Shown in pieces: positions 1 through 9,096 of a DNA stretch of 34,371 nucleotides. A model generated the notes under the pieces. It did not search any database. It was given only the letters and a program-made list of their open reading frames with translations, and was not told the origin of the DNA. The stretch comes from a virus. A program made the translations under genes and the position numbers. The stretch is taken from the IMG/VR virus record IMGVR_UViG_3300034139_000017, positions 1-34,371 of that record; one strand, written 5' to 3'. Positions within the stretch are counted from its first letter, which is position 1; the number at the start of each line of letters is the position of its first letter.

Positions 1-21
1 CGTCCCGATCACAACAACGTA

Positions 22-61
22 GCGGCGGCCGCCCTCCCCACCACGGAAGGACGGCCGCCGC
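22..61. terminator. GC-rich hairpin, probable terminator
   Basis: A perfect 10-bp inverted repeat (GCGGCGGCCG at 22-31, CGGCCGCCGC at 52-61) encloses a 20-nt loop and is followed by TTCGATG. It probably ends a gene lying left of the window. There is no long T-run, so termination is inferred from the stem alone. Confidence 0.5.
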
Positions 62-435
62 TTCGATGTACGCGGGCCGTGCGGATGTGACATCCGCCGA
101 GCGCCCCGCACGGTGAGCAAGACCCGGGCGTCACGCGGGTGTAACCATCCGCCGAAATGAAGCCGGTGAGCCCTGACGAGCGACCCTAAGTGAGCGCCGT
201 CATTTGAAGCGCTCCCCTGTTAGGAAACAGTTACGTCTCTTCGCGGTGACCGATTGTGAAAGGACGCGCTCCACGCCGTCTTTACATAGGGCCCACGCCC
301 TCACGGGCCAAGTGCTGGTTGAGCGGACGCGCTCGCCGGCGGCTCCCCCACTGGCTCGCACGGGATCCTCGCGGATAGGACATCCGCGCTCTCTCCAAGG
401 GGCGGCGATGGCGTCGCCCCGCATCCGAAGGTCTC
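62..435. other. Gene-free leader with nested inverted repeats
   Basis: I see no credible gene here. It contains an inverted repeat CCGTGCGG/CCGCACGG (77-84 and 106-113) with an inner dyad CGGATG-TGA-CATCCG (82-96). CATCCGCCGA occurs at 91-100 and again near 147-156. GGACGCGCTC-like words recur near 263 and 324. These may be regulatory sites for the lipoprotein gene that follows, but no promoter could be assigned with confidence. Confidence 0.3.
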
Positions 436-846
436 ATGACCCTACGGTTCTTCAAGGCGGCCGGCACCCTCGCCGTCGCCCTCGTCGTCCTCGCCGGCTG
501 CGACTCGGCTACTGACTCCGCTGGCTTCGTTCCGACGGCCGAAAAATCGCTCCTTGACTTCTATGTTACAGGGGCAAATCCGGCCCATCAATCGCAGTGC
601 GAAACGTACTACGCATACGAGAGCAACAGCACAATCCCAGTGGCTATCTCGTCATGGTCTGTGAGTGGCAACGGGGTGCTCTCTTCGACTAGCTCGTCTT
701 CGGCGTCGGTCTTGCCGACCCTGCCCAGCGGCACGGCGACAGGCTCCTTTGTGATCTCCGCTACGAGGGCCGGTACAAGCTCGACCTTCAACTTGACGGT
801 GAGCGTCGACGGATTAGGGTATCGACTGCCTTGCACTGAGATCTGA
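436..846 (+). CDS. Small putative lipoprotein
   Basis: A 136-residue protein opens with a short basic stretch and a hydrophobic segment ending in LAGC (Cys22), a lipobox for signal peptidase II, so it is probably a membrane-anchored lipoprotein. The mature part is rich in Ser and Thr with alternating hydrophobic residues, like a small Ig-like beta domain, and has two further Cys (one in the QCETYY stretch, one near the C-terminus). It points towards the tail operon from the other strand and has its own strong terminator. No family was recognised. A host-derived or lysogenic-conversion lipoprotein is possible. Confidence 0.6.
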   Translation: MTLRFFKAAGTLAVALVVLAGCDSATDSAGFVPTAEKSLLDFYVTGANPAHQSQCETYYAYESNSTIPVAISSWSVSGNGVLSSTSSSSASVLPTLPSGTATGSFVISATRAGTSSTFNLTVSVDGLGYRLPCTEI

Positions 847-858
847 CGATTCTCACGA

Positions 859-888
859 GCGCGGCGGCTGGATATCCAGCCGCCGCGC
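859..888. terminator. Perfect 30-bp palindrome, probable terminator
   Basis: A perfect palindrome centred on GATATC (arms 859-873 and 874-888) starts 12 bases after the lipoprotein stop codon. A similar GATATC-centred palindrome lies between terminase and portal at 32117-32140, so this may be a terminator type shared within the prophage. No T-run follows. Confidence 0.6.
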
Positions 889-1007
889 ACTCATGTACTG
901 AGGGCCCAGATCGTGCTTGAAAAGTCCTCAGGGCTCTGTGATTCCCCAAATCAGGGTTACAAATCCCCTCCTCGCGAGTCACTATCGGCACACTCACAGC
1001 TGAGCAG

Positions 1008-1316
1008 ATGACCGACACTTGGACTCCCGCCCGCGCCTCCCGCGTCCTCGCCGAGATCTTCCTCGCCCCCGACCCGACGGACATCGAGACGCACGACGCC
1101 TGGTGCGAGGCCGCCGACGGCCTCGGCCGCGACGAGGCGCTCGCCGACTCCGCCACGCCCGAGGAGATCGCCCGGTGGCTCGCTCCATCCACGCCTGCCG
1201 AGGAGGCTGCGGCGCAGGGGCGTCGCGAGGACCTCGCGGCCGGGCGGGCGCACGCCCGCCCCCTCGACGAGCTGGGCTTCCCCGACGACGCCGCGTTCGT
1301 GCGTCACGCCGCCTGA
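1008..1316 (+). CDS. Small acidic hypothetical phage protein
   Basis: A 102-residue acidic, Ala/Glu-rich protein starting MTDTWTP. It reads towards the 3' end of the large tail gene on the other strand, and the two stop codons lie 4 bases apart. No domain was recognised. The start is the first ATG, 119 bases after the palindromic terminator of the previous gene. A region with two similar AAATC(A/C)-type words (about 947-966) lies just upstream and could hold its promoter. GC content matches the phage backbone, so it is probably an ordinary phage gene. Confidence 0.5.
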   Translation: MTDTWTPARASRVLAEIFLAPDPTDIETHDAWCEAADGLGRDEALADSATPEEIARWLAPSTPAEEAAAQGRREDLAAGRAHARPLDELGFPDDAAFVRHAA

Positions 1317-1320
1317 GCCA

Positions 1321-3432
1321 TCACCCCCCGCCTCCAGGTGGGGGCGCGACCGCAGCCGGCTCGACAGGCCCGAGCCGGCCGTCGCGGCCGTACTGGTAGA
1401 CCGCGACGTCGGCCGCCGCGATGCTGCCTGAGGCGAGCGGGTACGCCACCGCGCGCACTAGGCCCGTGACCAGGTCCGTCTCGACGCACGACGGCAGCCG
1501 GCGCACGGCGTCGCCCTCCCCTCCCGAGGGAGGGGAGCCGGCGTCCCACTCCAGCCACCCGGCCCACGGGACGGCGGACAACCCATCGGCGGCGGGGAGG
1601 CACACGCGCGGGAGTCGTACCTCGACGCCGGCGAGCGGCGCCCCGACCTGCTCGGCCGCGTCGAGCGCACGCGCCGTCGGCATCGCGAGATCAGACACGC
1701 CCGAAGGCCGCGCCGTCCACGACGACACCGCGAACGCCCAACCGCCCGGGCCCTCCCACTCCAGCGCGGTGCTGCCGTGACTGACGGCCGTCGAGTCGCC
1801 GACGGCGACGTCGTCCGAGAGGATCGTCTGGCCTGGCTTCTCTATGCCCTCTGCGCCTGGCCACGTCGCCTCGATGCCGAGCACGTCCACCCCGCCGCGC
1901 GACGTCGAGACCGACCCGGAGAGCGCGAGGCAGCTGTTCTCCTTCGTCGCATCGAGGATGACGAACAGCTGGATCTGCGCCCGCCGCGGGAGCGCCGCGG
2001 TCGAGATCTTGCACTCGGCCACGCCCGTCGTCGAGCCGAACGGCGTGGCCACGTTGTCCGCGAGGTACGAGAACGCCGTGCCCCAGGCGCGCGTCGCCGC
2101 GGCCGACGTCGGCGGCTGCAGGTAGAGGTCCGGGAAGCCTGCCGCGACCGCCTTCACGACGCCGAACCGGAGCAGGGTCGGGTTCGCCGACGTCGTCACG
2201 ACCTCCAGCCGCTTCGTGATCCGGATGTCGAGCGCCGTGCCCGCCGCGTACGACCGTTCGGTCGTCTGCGAGACCGCGTCCGGAACGCCTGAGCCCGTGC
2301 CGAGGAACGCGCCGACGTCTCCCTCGCCGGGGTAGCTCACGATCGCCGGCGCGATCACGACGCCGGTCGCGAGCTTCGTCCCGGTCCACCAGCGCGGCGC
2401 GGCCGTGCCCGGAAGGATCTCGTCGAGGTCCTCGTCGCGGAGGTCGCGCTGCGCGAGCGGGTGGCGCGAGACGACGCGCGAGACGGGCGACCACGGCCTC
2501 GGCGAGCTGGTCCCCACTTCGACGGCCGTCGGCGCGACTGTCGGCAACCCGAGCGCGGACACGGCGACGTTCGAGACGGCGCCGTCGGGCGCGACCCACG
2601 CGGCCGTGAGCGGCGACGCCGTTCCGCCGGCCGCCGCGACGCGCAGCGCCTCGGTCCGGACCGACCGCTGGACGACAAGCCACACGGCCCCGCCGCCGCC
2701 TGGTGCCGAGGCCGGCGTCGCGTGCTGGACGAGCTGCGCGTCCATGGCCACCAGGAAGGCCCGCAGCGCGTCCCGGTACGTCGCGCCGTTGTCGGCATCG
2801 AGTGCGCCCCAGCGGGCCGCCTCGGCGCGTAGAGCGTGCGCCCGGGCTGTGTCCGTCCGCTGCCCTGCGTGCTCCCATCCGACGAGCGTCACGACGGGGA
2901 TCTCGTGCGACAGCGGCGCGAGCAGCGCGGCGGCCGTCGCGGCGAGCGTCATGCGCCCGGAGAGGTCGTAGGGGACCGACGCGAGGCGCTCGACGCCGTC
3001 GTAGCTGAACAGCGCCGCCGGCGGTGCGCCCATTGGACCGGTACCGGTCCAGCCGAATCGCGGGCGGACGTCCTCGACGCGGACGTTCCCGCGGTAGAGC
3101 AGCCGGCCAGCCGTCCCCGTGCCCGCCTGCAGGTCGAGGCGGACGTCGCCGTCGGCGAACCCGGCGAGCGCGTCCGGCGCGAGCCCGAGCACCGAGCACT
3201 CGACGACCGTCGCGGCGTGGTCCGCGAGCACGTGCGCCTCGGGCTGCCCGACCCGGTGCGCGAATGTGCGATCGGCGACGATGCGGGCGTCGACCGGGAC
3301 GGGCTCGGCCGTGAGTTCGAGCTCGCCTCCGAGAACGTCCTTGGGCTCCGGCGTGCGAACGTAGAGGTTCAGCGTGCGCGCGGCGCCGCCCGGGGAGAGG
3401 TGCGGCGCCGCCGCGATGTGCGTCCAAGGCAT
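1321..3432 (-). CDS. Large tail-tip or baseplate-region protein
   Basis: A 703-residue protein encoded two bases downstream of the tape measure gene and so in the same leftward operon. The position directly after tape measure suggests a distal tail or baseplate component that closes the tail tube. It has a beta-rich N-terminal third (LNLYVRTPEPK..., repeated short beta-type stretches), a middle part rich in Ala/Thr, and a proline/glycine-rich C-terminus. It contains no motif that I recognise, so the role is inferred from gene order. It is the last leftward gene here and converges on a small rightward gene. Confidence 0.55.
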   Translation of the reverse strand: MPWTHIAAAPHLSPGGAARTLNLYVRTPEPKDVLGGELELTAEPVPVDARIVADRTFAHRVGQPEAHVLADHAATVVECSVLGLAPDALAGFADGDVRLDLQAGTGTAGRLLYRGNVRVEDVRPRFGWTGTGPMGAPPAALFSYDGVERLASVPYDLSGRMTLAATAAALLAPLSHEIPVVTLVGWEHAGQRTDTARAHALRAEAARWGALDADNGATYRDALRAFLVAMDAQLVQHATPASAPGGGGAVWLVVQRSVRTEALRVAAAGGTASPLTAAWVAPDGAVSNVAVSALGLPTVAPTAVEVGTSSPRPWSPVSRVVSRHPLAQRDLRDEDLDEILPGTAAPRWWTGTKLATGVVIAPAIVSYPGEGDVGAFLGTGSGVPDAVSQTTERSYAAGTALDIRITKRLEVVTTSANPTLLRFGVVKAVAAGFPDLYLQPPTSAAATRAWGTAFSYLADNVATPFGSTTGVAECKISTAALPRRAQIQLFVILDATKENSCLALSGSVSTSRGGVDVLGIEATWPGAEGIEKPGQTILSDDVAVGDSTAVSHGSTALEWEGPGGWAFAVSSWTARPSGVSDLAMPTARALDAAEQVGAPLAGVEVRLPRVCLPAADGLSAVPWAGWLEWDAGSPPSGGEGDAVRRLPSCVETDLVTGLVRAVAYPLASGSIAAADVAVYQYGRDGRLGPVEPAAVAPPPGGGG

Positions 3433-3434
3433 CG

Positions 3435-6400
3435 TTAGCGGGGGCGGGTGTTGCCGGCGGCCGACTCTCGAGCATCGATCTGCTTCAGCCCGCGCGAAAG
3501 CTCCAGCCCGTCGATCCGGAGATCCTGCGCGCGAACGGCCGCCTCGACGGATCCGAGTGCGGCCTCGATGCGGACGGTCTGGCCCGCGGTCTCGCGCTGG
3601 AGTGCGTCGAGGGCGGCCGCGTGCGCCGGGTCCGCGGCCATGCGCACGACGACCGACGGCGCGCCTCGGCCGGCCTGCGACCGCTCGACCGCGCGCATGG
3701 CCGCGCCGAGGCGCTCGGTCCGCTCGTTCGTGATCACGCTGGAGCCGCCGGGCAGCTGCACCAGCTCGGGCCCGCGCTCGCCGACGAGGGCCATGCCTCC
3801 GGGCGCGCGGTCCGTGCCGAGGGCGTATTGCGGAATAGCGGGGAGCGGCTGGCCTGCGACGGCCGCGCCCTGCATCAGCCCGAGCGCGCCGGCCGCGGCC
3901 ATCTTGAACGGGTCCGGGAAGACTTCGACGAGGTTCAGCGCCGTCTCGATGGCGATCCGGAACAGGATCGCCCGCCGCTCCGCGATCGCGGCCGAGCGGT
4001 CGAGCTGCGCCATCTTCCGGCGCCGCGCGAGGTCGGCCGCTTCGTTCTCGGCCGCCTGCCGGTCCTTCAGCGCGTCAGACTCAGCGTCCATCGTCCGGCG
4101 CTCCTCTTCTAGCTCGGCCCGGCGCTCGGCACTCAGCCCCTCGGCGTCCATCTCCGACTCGATAACCCGGAGCCGCGCCGCCTGCCGCTCGGCAAGTGCC
4201 GCCGCCTCGCCCGCCTGAAAGCCCTCCCGGCGGCGGGTCGCGGCCTCGTCTTCGGCCTGCGCCTCGGCCTCCCGGCGCGCGTAGGCGTTGGAGGTCAGTT
4301 GTGAGGCAAGGCCGATGCCCGCAAGTACGGTGTCGGCTTGCTTTTGCAGGCGCTCCATCTGCCGCTCGTGGGCCTGCTCCTGCTCCTGTTCGTACTCGCG
4401 CTTGGCCCGCTTGGCGTGCTCGACTGCGGCGTCCTCCGCATCGGCGGTTTCCTTGATCCGGGCGAGGTCTCGGGTCAACTCGTCGGCGTCGATCTGCCGG
4501 GCCTCGGCGTCGGCGTCGCGCGCCTCTTGACGCTTCTCTAGTCCCGCCCGCCCGATCTCTTCGTCGCGTCGGTTTCGCGCAGCGTCGCGCGCCATGTCGA
4601 ACTCGTCTTGCGCGAGTTGGGCGCGCGCCGTCTCGTCGGCGTTGCGCTCCTTTGCGGCCCGCTCCCCGTCGATGGCCGCGAGCGCCGCGGTGAGCTTCGC
4701 CTGCGCCGCGTCTTCGGCCGCCTGCGCCTCGGCCTTGATCCCGTCGATCTCTACCTGCCGGGCCGTCTCGGCAAGGTTGGAGTCGTTGGAGAGCGCGGCG
4801 CGGCGTCTCGCAAACTCGTCGGTCATCAGCGCGATCCGCTCCGCGTTGTCGGCGTGCGTCTCGCGCAAGTCCTGCACCCGCATCGCCCGGCGGTGCCGTG
4901 CCGCCTCTTCGCGGTCGGCCGCCTCGGAGACGGTAATGTCCCGCTGCGTCTGGGCAAGGTCTAGGGCTGCCTGTCTTGTGGACTCGGCTTCCCGCTCTAG
5001 GCGGGCGGTGCGCTGTGCCGGCGTCTCGCCACCGGCCGCGGCTGTAGCCGAGGTGCCGGCGGGGGCACCGGCGGGCGGCGTTGGAGGGGTAGCAATCGCG
5101 GGAGAGAGCGCCTGTAGGCGCTGCTGTGCAGTCGTCGCCATCTCGCCCGCTGCCTCAAACTCCGACCGGGCGATCTGCAGAGCCGATTCGAGTTCTGCGA
5201 TGGTGCCCCGAATGGTATCCGCCTCGCGGCCGGCCGTCGATGCGGCAATCGGGTTGTCAGACGCAAGCCGCCCGTCTAGAGCGCCGAGAGCGCGGCGTCT
5301 CTCCAGAATTTGCCGGTACAGATCGTTCATCCGAGCAAGTGCGTCCGCCTTGTCGCCGTCGGCATCGGCGCGGGCTGCTGTCGCCTCAGCCGCGTTCATC
5401 GATAGGATCGCCGCCTTCGCCCGCTCGGCCGCCGTCCGTACCCTGTTCATCGCCGCCTCAGTGCGCCCGGCGGCGCGCTCGGCGGCATCCCCGAAGAGAA
5501 GCCACGCGCCTACGACCGCGGCGAGTGCCCCGAGCAAGAGCCCGAGCGGGTTCGCCATCACGGCCGCGGAGAACGCCCGCATGGCGAGCGTCGCCACTCC
5601 CGTCTCGCCGGCCATCGCGAGCGCCGCCATGCCGGCCGCCGTCGTCGCGATGCCGTGCGCCGCCGTCGCAGCCGCCGAGAGGGTTGCCGCCGACGAATAC
5701 GCGCCGTACGCCAGTGCGCCGAGGGCAATGAGCTTCGTGCCCGTCTCGACGGAATCCCAATTCTCCCGCAGCCACACGGCGAGGTCGCGCGTTGCCTGCA
5801 CCGTGTCCCGGAGCACGTCGTTGAAGCCTGACCCACTATCGAGTGCAAGGGCAGTCATCGCGGAGGCCAGCCGGTCCACGTCGCCGCGGAGGTTGTCGGT
5901 TTGCGTCGCCGCGGCATCGGTCGCGGCCGTGGTCCCCGTCACCGCATCCGTGAGGTCCCGGACCGAATCCGCGTTCTGAACCAAGTAGGTAGCCGCCGTG
6001 ACATTTTCCCGGCCAAATATTTCCGTCATTGCCGAGGCATTACCGAGGATTGGCCTCAGCTTGGCGAGCGTCGCGGTAAGCCCATCCTGCTCCAGATTCA
6101 CCCGGACGCCCGCGTCGGCAAGTTTCTCCTGCTCAGTCCTCAGAATCAGAATCACGTTGCGGAGCGCCGTCCCGGCCTCGGCGCCGCGCGTCGCGTTCTT
6201 GCCGAGCACTTCGAGCGCGCCAATGGTCTCTTCGAGCGAGACGTTCGCTGAAGCCGCGACGGCGCCGGCCTGTGCCATGGACGCACTCAGATCCTCAACC
6301 TCGGCTGAGCCCTTGACGGCGCCGGCCGCCATGGCCTCCATGACCCGCGTCGATTCAGACGCGGCGAGGCCGTACTGGTTGAGGGTGCCGGCAATCGCGT

Positions 6401-7094
6401 TCGCCGCCGTTTCGAGTGTGATCCGCGACGACGCGGCAAGCGTGACTGTCTCGGCACCGAGGCGCTGCAAGCCTTCAACGCCGCCGGCCGTGTCCATATC
6501 CAATTGGCTCGCCAAGAGCTTGAATGCGGTCATCACGTCGTCAGCGCTGCGGCCCATCCCGACCGAGAGGTCAATGCCGGCGTCGCGAAGCCGGGCGAGG
6601 TCGTCGCCTGCGATGCCGGTAATGGCGGAGAGGTCGGAGACCTGAGAGCCGAATTCCATTCCGGCGACGGCGACGGAGCGGATGCCGCCCGCGACGGCCT
6701 CAATGCCGCCGACAAGGGCGCCGCCGGTGAAGACGCCGAGGGCTACCTGTGCCGCGCTGCCCATCTGCCCGAGCGCGGCTCCACCCGCCCGCCCCAAGCC
6801 AAGCACGCTCCGGGACGCCGCGCCCAGGGCTTGTTCGGTATCGGCACCCATCTTGGCGAAGCGCCCCCCCACGTCGCGCACCTTGCCGCCGACCACTTCG
6901 GTTTCGCGCCCTAGCCTGACGACGGGTGGGGTGGCCTGAGCCATCCCGGCTGCTACCTCTCGGCCGATGGACTTCCCGGCTACAGCAAGGTCCTTCTCCA
7001 GCCCAAGCACGCGCGAAGCCTCTGAGCCGAACGCACGGAGGGAGGGCGTGCCGGCGTCTGTGACGACGAGCTTGAACTGAACATCTTTGGACAT
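3435..7094 (-). CDS. Phage tail tape measure protein
   Basis: A 1219-residue protein with the TP901-type tape measure layout. The N-terminus (MSKDVQFKLVVTD) leads into a conserved minor-tail domain around residues 140-400 with the typical 'NVSLEETIGALEVLGKN' region. A hydrophobic stretch lies at about 450-540 (ANPLGLLLGALAAVVGAWLLF). Long charged coiled-coil segments rich in Ala, Glu and Arg occupy about 640-1000. Near the C-terminus is VGERGPELVQLPGGS, a motif common in these proteins. It sets tail length and probably helps DNA entry. Normally it follows the chaperone gene directly; here a 16.6-kb block separates them, and it has its own upstream repeat pair. Confidence 0.93.
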   Translation of the reverse strand: MSKDVQFKLVVTDAGTPSLRAFGSEASRVLGLEKDLAVAGKSIGREVAAGMAQATPPVVRLGRETEVVGGKVRDVGGRFAKMGADTEQALGAASRSVLGLGRAGGAALGQMGSAAQVALGVFTGGALVGGIEAVAGGIRSVAVAGMEFGSQVSDLSAITGIAGDDLARLRDAGIDLSVGMGRSADDVMTAFKLLASQLDMDTAGGVEGLQRLGAETVTLAASSRITLETAANAIAGTLNQYGLAASESTRVMEAMAAGAVKGSAEVEDLSASMAQAGAVAASANVSLEETIGALEVLGKNATRGAEAGTALRNVILILRTEQEKLADAGVRVNLEQDGLTATLAKLRPILGNASAMTEIFGRENVTAATYLVQNADSVRDLTDAVTGTTAATDAAATQTDNLRGDVDRLASAMTALALDSGSGFNDVLRDTVQATRDLAVWLRENWDSVETGTKLIALGALAYGAYSSAATLSAAATAAHGIATTAAGMAALAMAGETGVATLAMRAFSAAVMANPLGLLLGALAAVVGAWLLFGDAAERAAGRTEAAMNRVRTAAERAKAAILSMNAAEATAARADADGDKADALARMNDLYRQILERRRALGALDGRLASDNPIAASTAGREADTIRGTIAELESALQIARSEFEAAGEMATTAQQRLQALSPAIATPPTPPAGAPAGTSATAAAGGETPAQRTARLEREAESTRQAALDLAQTQRDITVSEAADREEAARHRRAMRVQDLRETHADNAERIALMTDEFARRRAALSNDSNLAETARQVEIDGIKAEAQAAEDAAQAKLTAALAAIDGERAAKERNADETARAQLAQDEFDMARDAARNRRDEEIGRAGLEKRQEARDADAEARQIDADELTRDLARIKETADAEDAAVEHAKRAKREYEQEQEQAHERQMERLQKQADTVLAGIGLASQLTSNAYARREAEAQAEDEAATRRREGFQAGEAAALAERQAARLRVIESEMDAEGLSAERRAELEEERRTMDAESDALKDRQAAENEAADLARRRKMAQLDRSAAIAERRAILFRIAIETALNLVEVFPDPFKMAAAGALGLMQGAAVAGQPLPAIPQYALGTDRAPGGMALVGERGPELVQLPGGSSVITNERTERLGAAMRAVERSQAGRGAPSVVVRMAADPAHAAALDALQRETAGQTVRIEAALGSVEAAVRAQDLRIDGLELSRGLKQIDARESAAGNTRPR

Positions 7095-7097
7095 CAG

Positions 7098-7125
7098 GGC
7101 TCGGCGGGGCAGTGTGCGCCGAGCC
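7098..7125. terminator. Hairpin in tape measure leader
   Basis: Inverted repeat GGCTCGGCG (7098-7106) and CGCCGAGCC (7117-7125) lies just ahead of the tape measure start. In the leftward transcript it would sit in the 5' leader, so it may be a leftover terminator of the gene once upstream, or it may limit read-through from the accessory block. Confidence 0.4.
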
Positions 7126-7137
7126 TACCGATGCCTA

Positions 7138-7166
7138 CGTGCACGAACTAAACGAGTCCGTGCACA
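7138..7166 (-). promoter_or_regulatory. Paired CGTGCAC palindromes ahead of tape measure
   Basis: Two 8-bp words, CGTGCACG (7138-7145) and CGTGCACA (7159-7166), are 21 bp apart start to start, two helical turns. They lie 44 bp before the tape measure start. The same word pair with the same spacing lies ahead of the scaffold gene (28386-28414). Candidate binding site of a Mor-type late activator, by analogy with Mu late promoters; no -10 element could be fixed. Confidence 0.4.
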
Positions 7167-7192
7167 GGTCAGCGCCGCAAGGGCGTTTGGCT

Positions 7193-7516
7193 CTAACGAG
7201 GGGATTCTAAATAGCTAGCCTCGCTAATGCTCGCCCGCACGGTTTCGCAAAGGGCGCCCTCGCTGAAACGAGCCGTCGCCCCCGCTGCAACGTTCTCTAG
7301 GTATATCTCCCGGCCCGGCTTTCCGTCCCCACACGTCACCTGAAGGAAAAGAGTCCGCGTCCGGGTATCATTGTTCGTTGCTGTCCCCTCAATGCGCGCA
7401 AGCTTGCCGAGGCTAGGCCCTCCACGGTAGTCGTACGAAACCGTAGGTGGCTCAGGCTGGCAGCCCGAGAGCACAAAGGCAAATGCGGCAGCGAGGAAGG
7501 GGGCGGCGCGGAGCAT
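7193..7516 (-). CDS. Small lipoprotein, copy 1
   Basis: A 107-residue protein with a signal sequence and lipobox LSGC (Cys19), followed by a short beta-rich domain (PTVSYDYRGGPSLGKLARIEG, then LFLQVTCGDGKPGREIYLENVAAGATARF). It is closely similar along its whole length to the protein at 13749-14072, and its 3' end is similar to the fragment at 10872. The start is the ATG directly before the hydrophobic segment. The domain resembles small FxLYD-like secreted modules, but this is only an impression. It follows the HEPN-like gene in the leftward direction. Likely an envelope lipoprotein made by the lysogen, for example in surface exclusion. Confidence 0.65.
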   Translation of the reverse strand: MLRAAPFLAAAFAFVLSGCQPEPPTVSYDYRGGPSLGKLARIEGTATNNDTRTRTLFLQVTCGDGKPGREIYLENVAAGATARFSEGALCETVRASISEASYLESPR

Positions 7517-7549
7517 CGGGCGGCAGTGACGGGGCGGCCTGAAAGTACC

Positions 7550-7594
7550 GCGCCGGGTCCGCCTCGCCGGAAAGCCACTATGCCTGCCGGGCAG
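7550..7594 (-). repeat. Upstream repeat block of the lipoprotein, copy 1
   Basis: Read on the minus strand, this block carries CCCGGCAGGCATAG and then GGCGAGGCGGACCCGGCGCG. Equivalent blocks occur on the plus strand at 13668-13720, before lipoprotein copy 2, and at 12215-12268, before a lipoprotein 5' remnant. Conservation of this non-coding stretch suggests a shared promoter or operator. Confidence 0.5.
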
Positions 7595-7698
7595 ACACTC
7601 CGGCGTCTCGGTATCTACCGAGGCCCGCAACGGGACGACGAAGTAGGGAGGGAGTTGCCCGTCTGCGACGGCCCTGCTTCGGCTCGTCGTCTGCTGGG

Positions 7699-8658
7699 CT
7701 ATGAGGGGGTAGCGAACGAGCGCGCAGCTCTGATGATGGACTCCACCTCTCGGATTAGATCCCGGGGCGTAGAGGCGTGCGCCGCGGCTATCGGAAGCGC
7801 CGCCTCTACCCATGAAGGCAAGTCGGGAAGAAGATGCATCAAGCCTCTGCTTTCAACGGGTTCAAGCATACTAGCCAACGCAAACTGAATATGCTGAATT
7901 GCCTGTTTAGGATGCTCAGATAATGCTTCCTTGACCTCCGCATTCATTTTCTCTGCCACAAGAATCATTCTCTCGTCTCTAATTTTGAAAAGTTCAGACA
8001 GAGGAGATTGAAACAGTTCGTAGAATAAAGAAATTGAAGATTCGTGGAATGACACAATGCAGTTGTGGTATTTATCTATGACTTCGTCTAAATATATATC
8101 ATCGTCCGATTCATTGATGAACTCACGAGCAGGAGCACTCCAGGCCTTTCTTGACTTCAACAGGCTAGATTTCACCAGACTGACGAAATACCTCCCCTCC
8201 ATAAAAGAGAAGCCGTTCCGTGTTATAGGCAACTGATCATGCTGCGAATAATTCCTAAGCTTGACTACAAATTCAATCAAATTCTTATGCTTCATCAACT
8301 CGTCTATAATCGCTCTATGCCTTTCTTCACCTCCTATATATGAGAATATTGTCCTGTAGTCGCCAAGGGAATGATCGCGCAAAGAAATGGCAGCAGCTAC
8401 GTAGTTATGCAACAGCCTCGCCAATTCAAGATGTATAGGGTGAGACTCCCACATTCTTGCGGGATTTAACAAGTACGACCCCGCTGCTATAACTTGATTA
8501 AGATAATCTTTTAAATCTTTGTGATTGTTTCTGTAAACGAAATGAGAAGTCTCTAATCTACTGAGCTTATCCAGAAAGTCGGTTGCGGGGTGTAGCCTTG
8601 CCCTACTCTCAATCTCTCTGATGGAAGAGACTATCTCAGGGAGTCCCATTGGTGTCAT
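7699..8658 (-). CDS. AT-rich cargo protein with HEPN-like RX4H motif
   Basis: A 319-residue, largely helical protein, much more AT-rich than its neighbours and so probably acquired. No family was recognised with certainty. Around residue 135 it has LRNYSQHDQLP, which fits the R-x4-H signature of HEPN ribonucleases (Arg and His six positions apart, Asn after Arg). HEPN proteins act in toxin-antitoxin and abortive-infection systems. It lies downstream of the XRE repressor in the same direction, a usual place for genes expressed by a lysogen. Starts at 8658 or 8649 are both possible. The HEPN assignment rests on one motif and helical content only. Confidence 0.5.
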   Translation of the reverse strand: MTPMGLPEIVSSIREIESRARLHPATDFLDKLSRLETSHFVYRNNHKDLKDYLNQVIAAGSYLLNPARMWESHPIHLELARLLHNYVAAAISLRDHSLGDYRTIFSYIGGEERHRAIIDELMKHKNLIEFVVKLRNYSQHDQLPITRNGFSFMEGRYFVSLVKSSLLKSRKAWSAPAREFINESDDDIYLDEVIDKYHNCIVSFHESSISLFYELFQSPLSELFKIRDERMILVAEKMNAEVKEALSEHPKQAIQHIQFALASMLEPVESRGLMHLLPDLPSWVEAALPIAAAHASTPRDLIREVESIIRAARSFATPS

Positions 8659-8707
8659 AATCCGTCTGGCCCGCAGGGCAGGCGCTTAACCCGGTGTAAC
8701 TCTTATG

Positions 8708-9055
8708 TCACGAGCGGGCCGAAGAAGCTGGGTCCGCTTTGCGGGCCAGCCGGAACGTGACGATCTGCTCCACGGGCTCGAACACTTCGCCGGTCAACTC
8801 CGCGATGATTTCCCGCTGGAGTGAGGCGTAGCGACCGCCCGAAATCCGCAGGGCAAAGTTGACGGCCCCGCGCGTCTTGCTCAGGCGCTCGGCAACCTCC
8901 TTCTGCGAGAGGCCGGAAGCCTCTACCGCCTCGACGGCTTTAGCAAGCAGGCCGTCGTAATCGAGGGTTTGACCGATGCGCACAGGTGGACGTTCGGGGG
9001 CGTGGCGTGACATCAAAAGTACAGGGCAGGTGGGAAGGGGCGCGTCTACCATCAT
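8708..9055 (-). CDS. XRE-family repressor-like protein 1
   Basis: Up to 115 residues, with a clear helix-turn-helix around residues 45-72 (GLSQKEVAERLSKTRGAVNFAL). It is probably the immunity repressor, transcribed divergently from the small gene at 9163. The longest frame starts at 9055 inside a near-perfect palindrome (9046-9060). A start at 9013 (MSRHAPERPP) would leave that palindrome free as an operator and is a good alternative. The C-terminal tail is short and has no peptidase domain, so classical RecA-driven self-cleavage is unlikely. The second repressor at 21019 has a different helix-turn-helix. Confidence 0.75.
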   Translation of the reverse strand: MMVDAPLPTCPVLLMSRHAPERPPVRIGQTLDYDGLLAKAVEAVEASGLSQKEVAERLSKTRGAVNFALRISGGRYASLQREIIAELTGEVFEPVEQIVTFRLARKADPASSARS

Positions 9056-9060
9056 GGTAG
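9046..9060. promoter_or_regulatory. Near-palindrome at repressor 1 start
   Basis: CTACCATCATGGTAG is a 7-bp perfect inverted repeat around one central base. It overlaps the most upstream possible start codon of repressor 1, so it could be an autoregulatory operator or simply frame the start. Confidence 0.35.
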
Positions 9061-9096
9061 AAAATAGTTGCGAGCCGCGCCTGGACCGGGGATCAC

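Noticed and set aside
4594-5979. 461-codon rightward frame inside the tape measure gene
   Set aside because: Ser/Ala/Arg-rich shadow of the coiled-coil region on the other strand.
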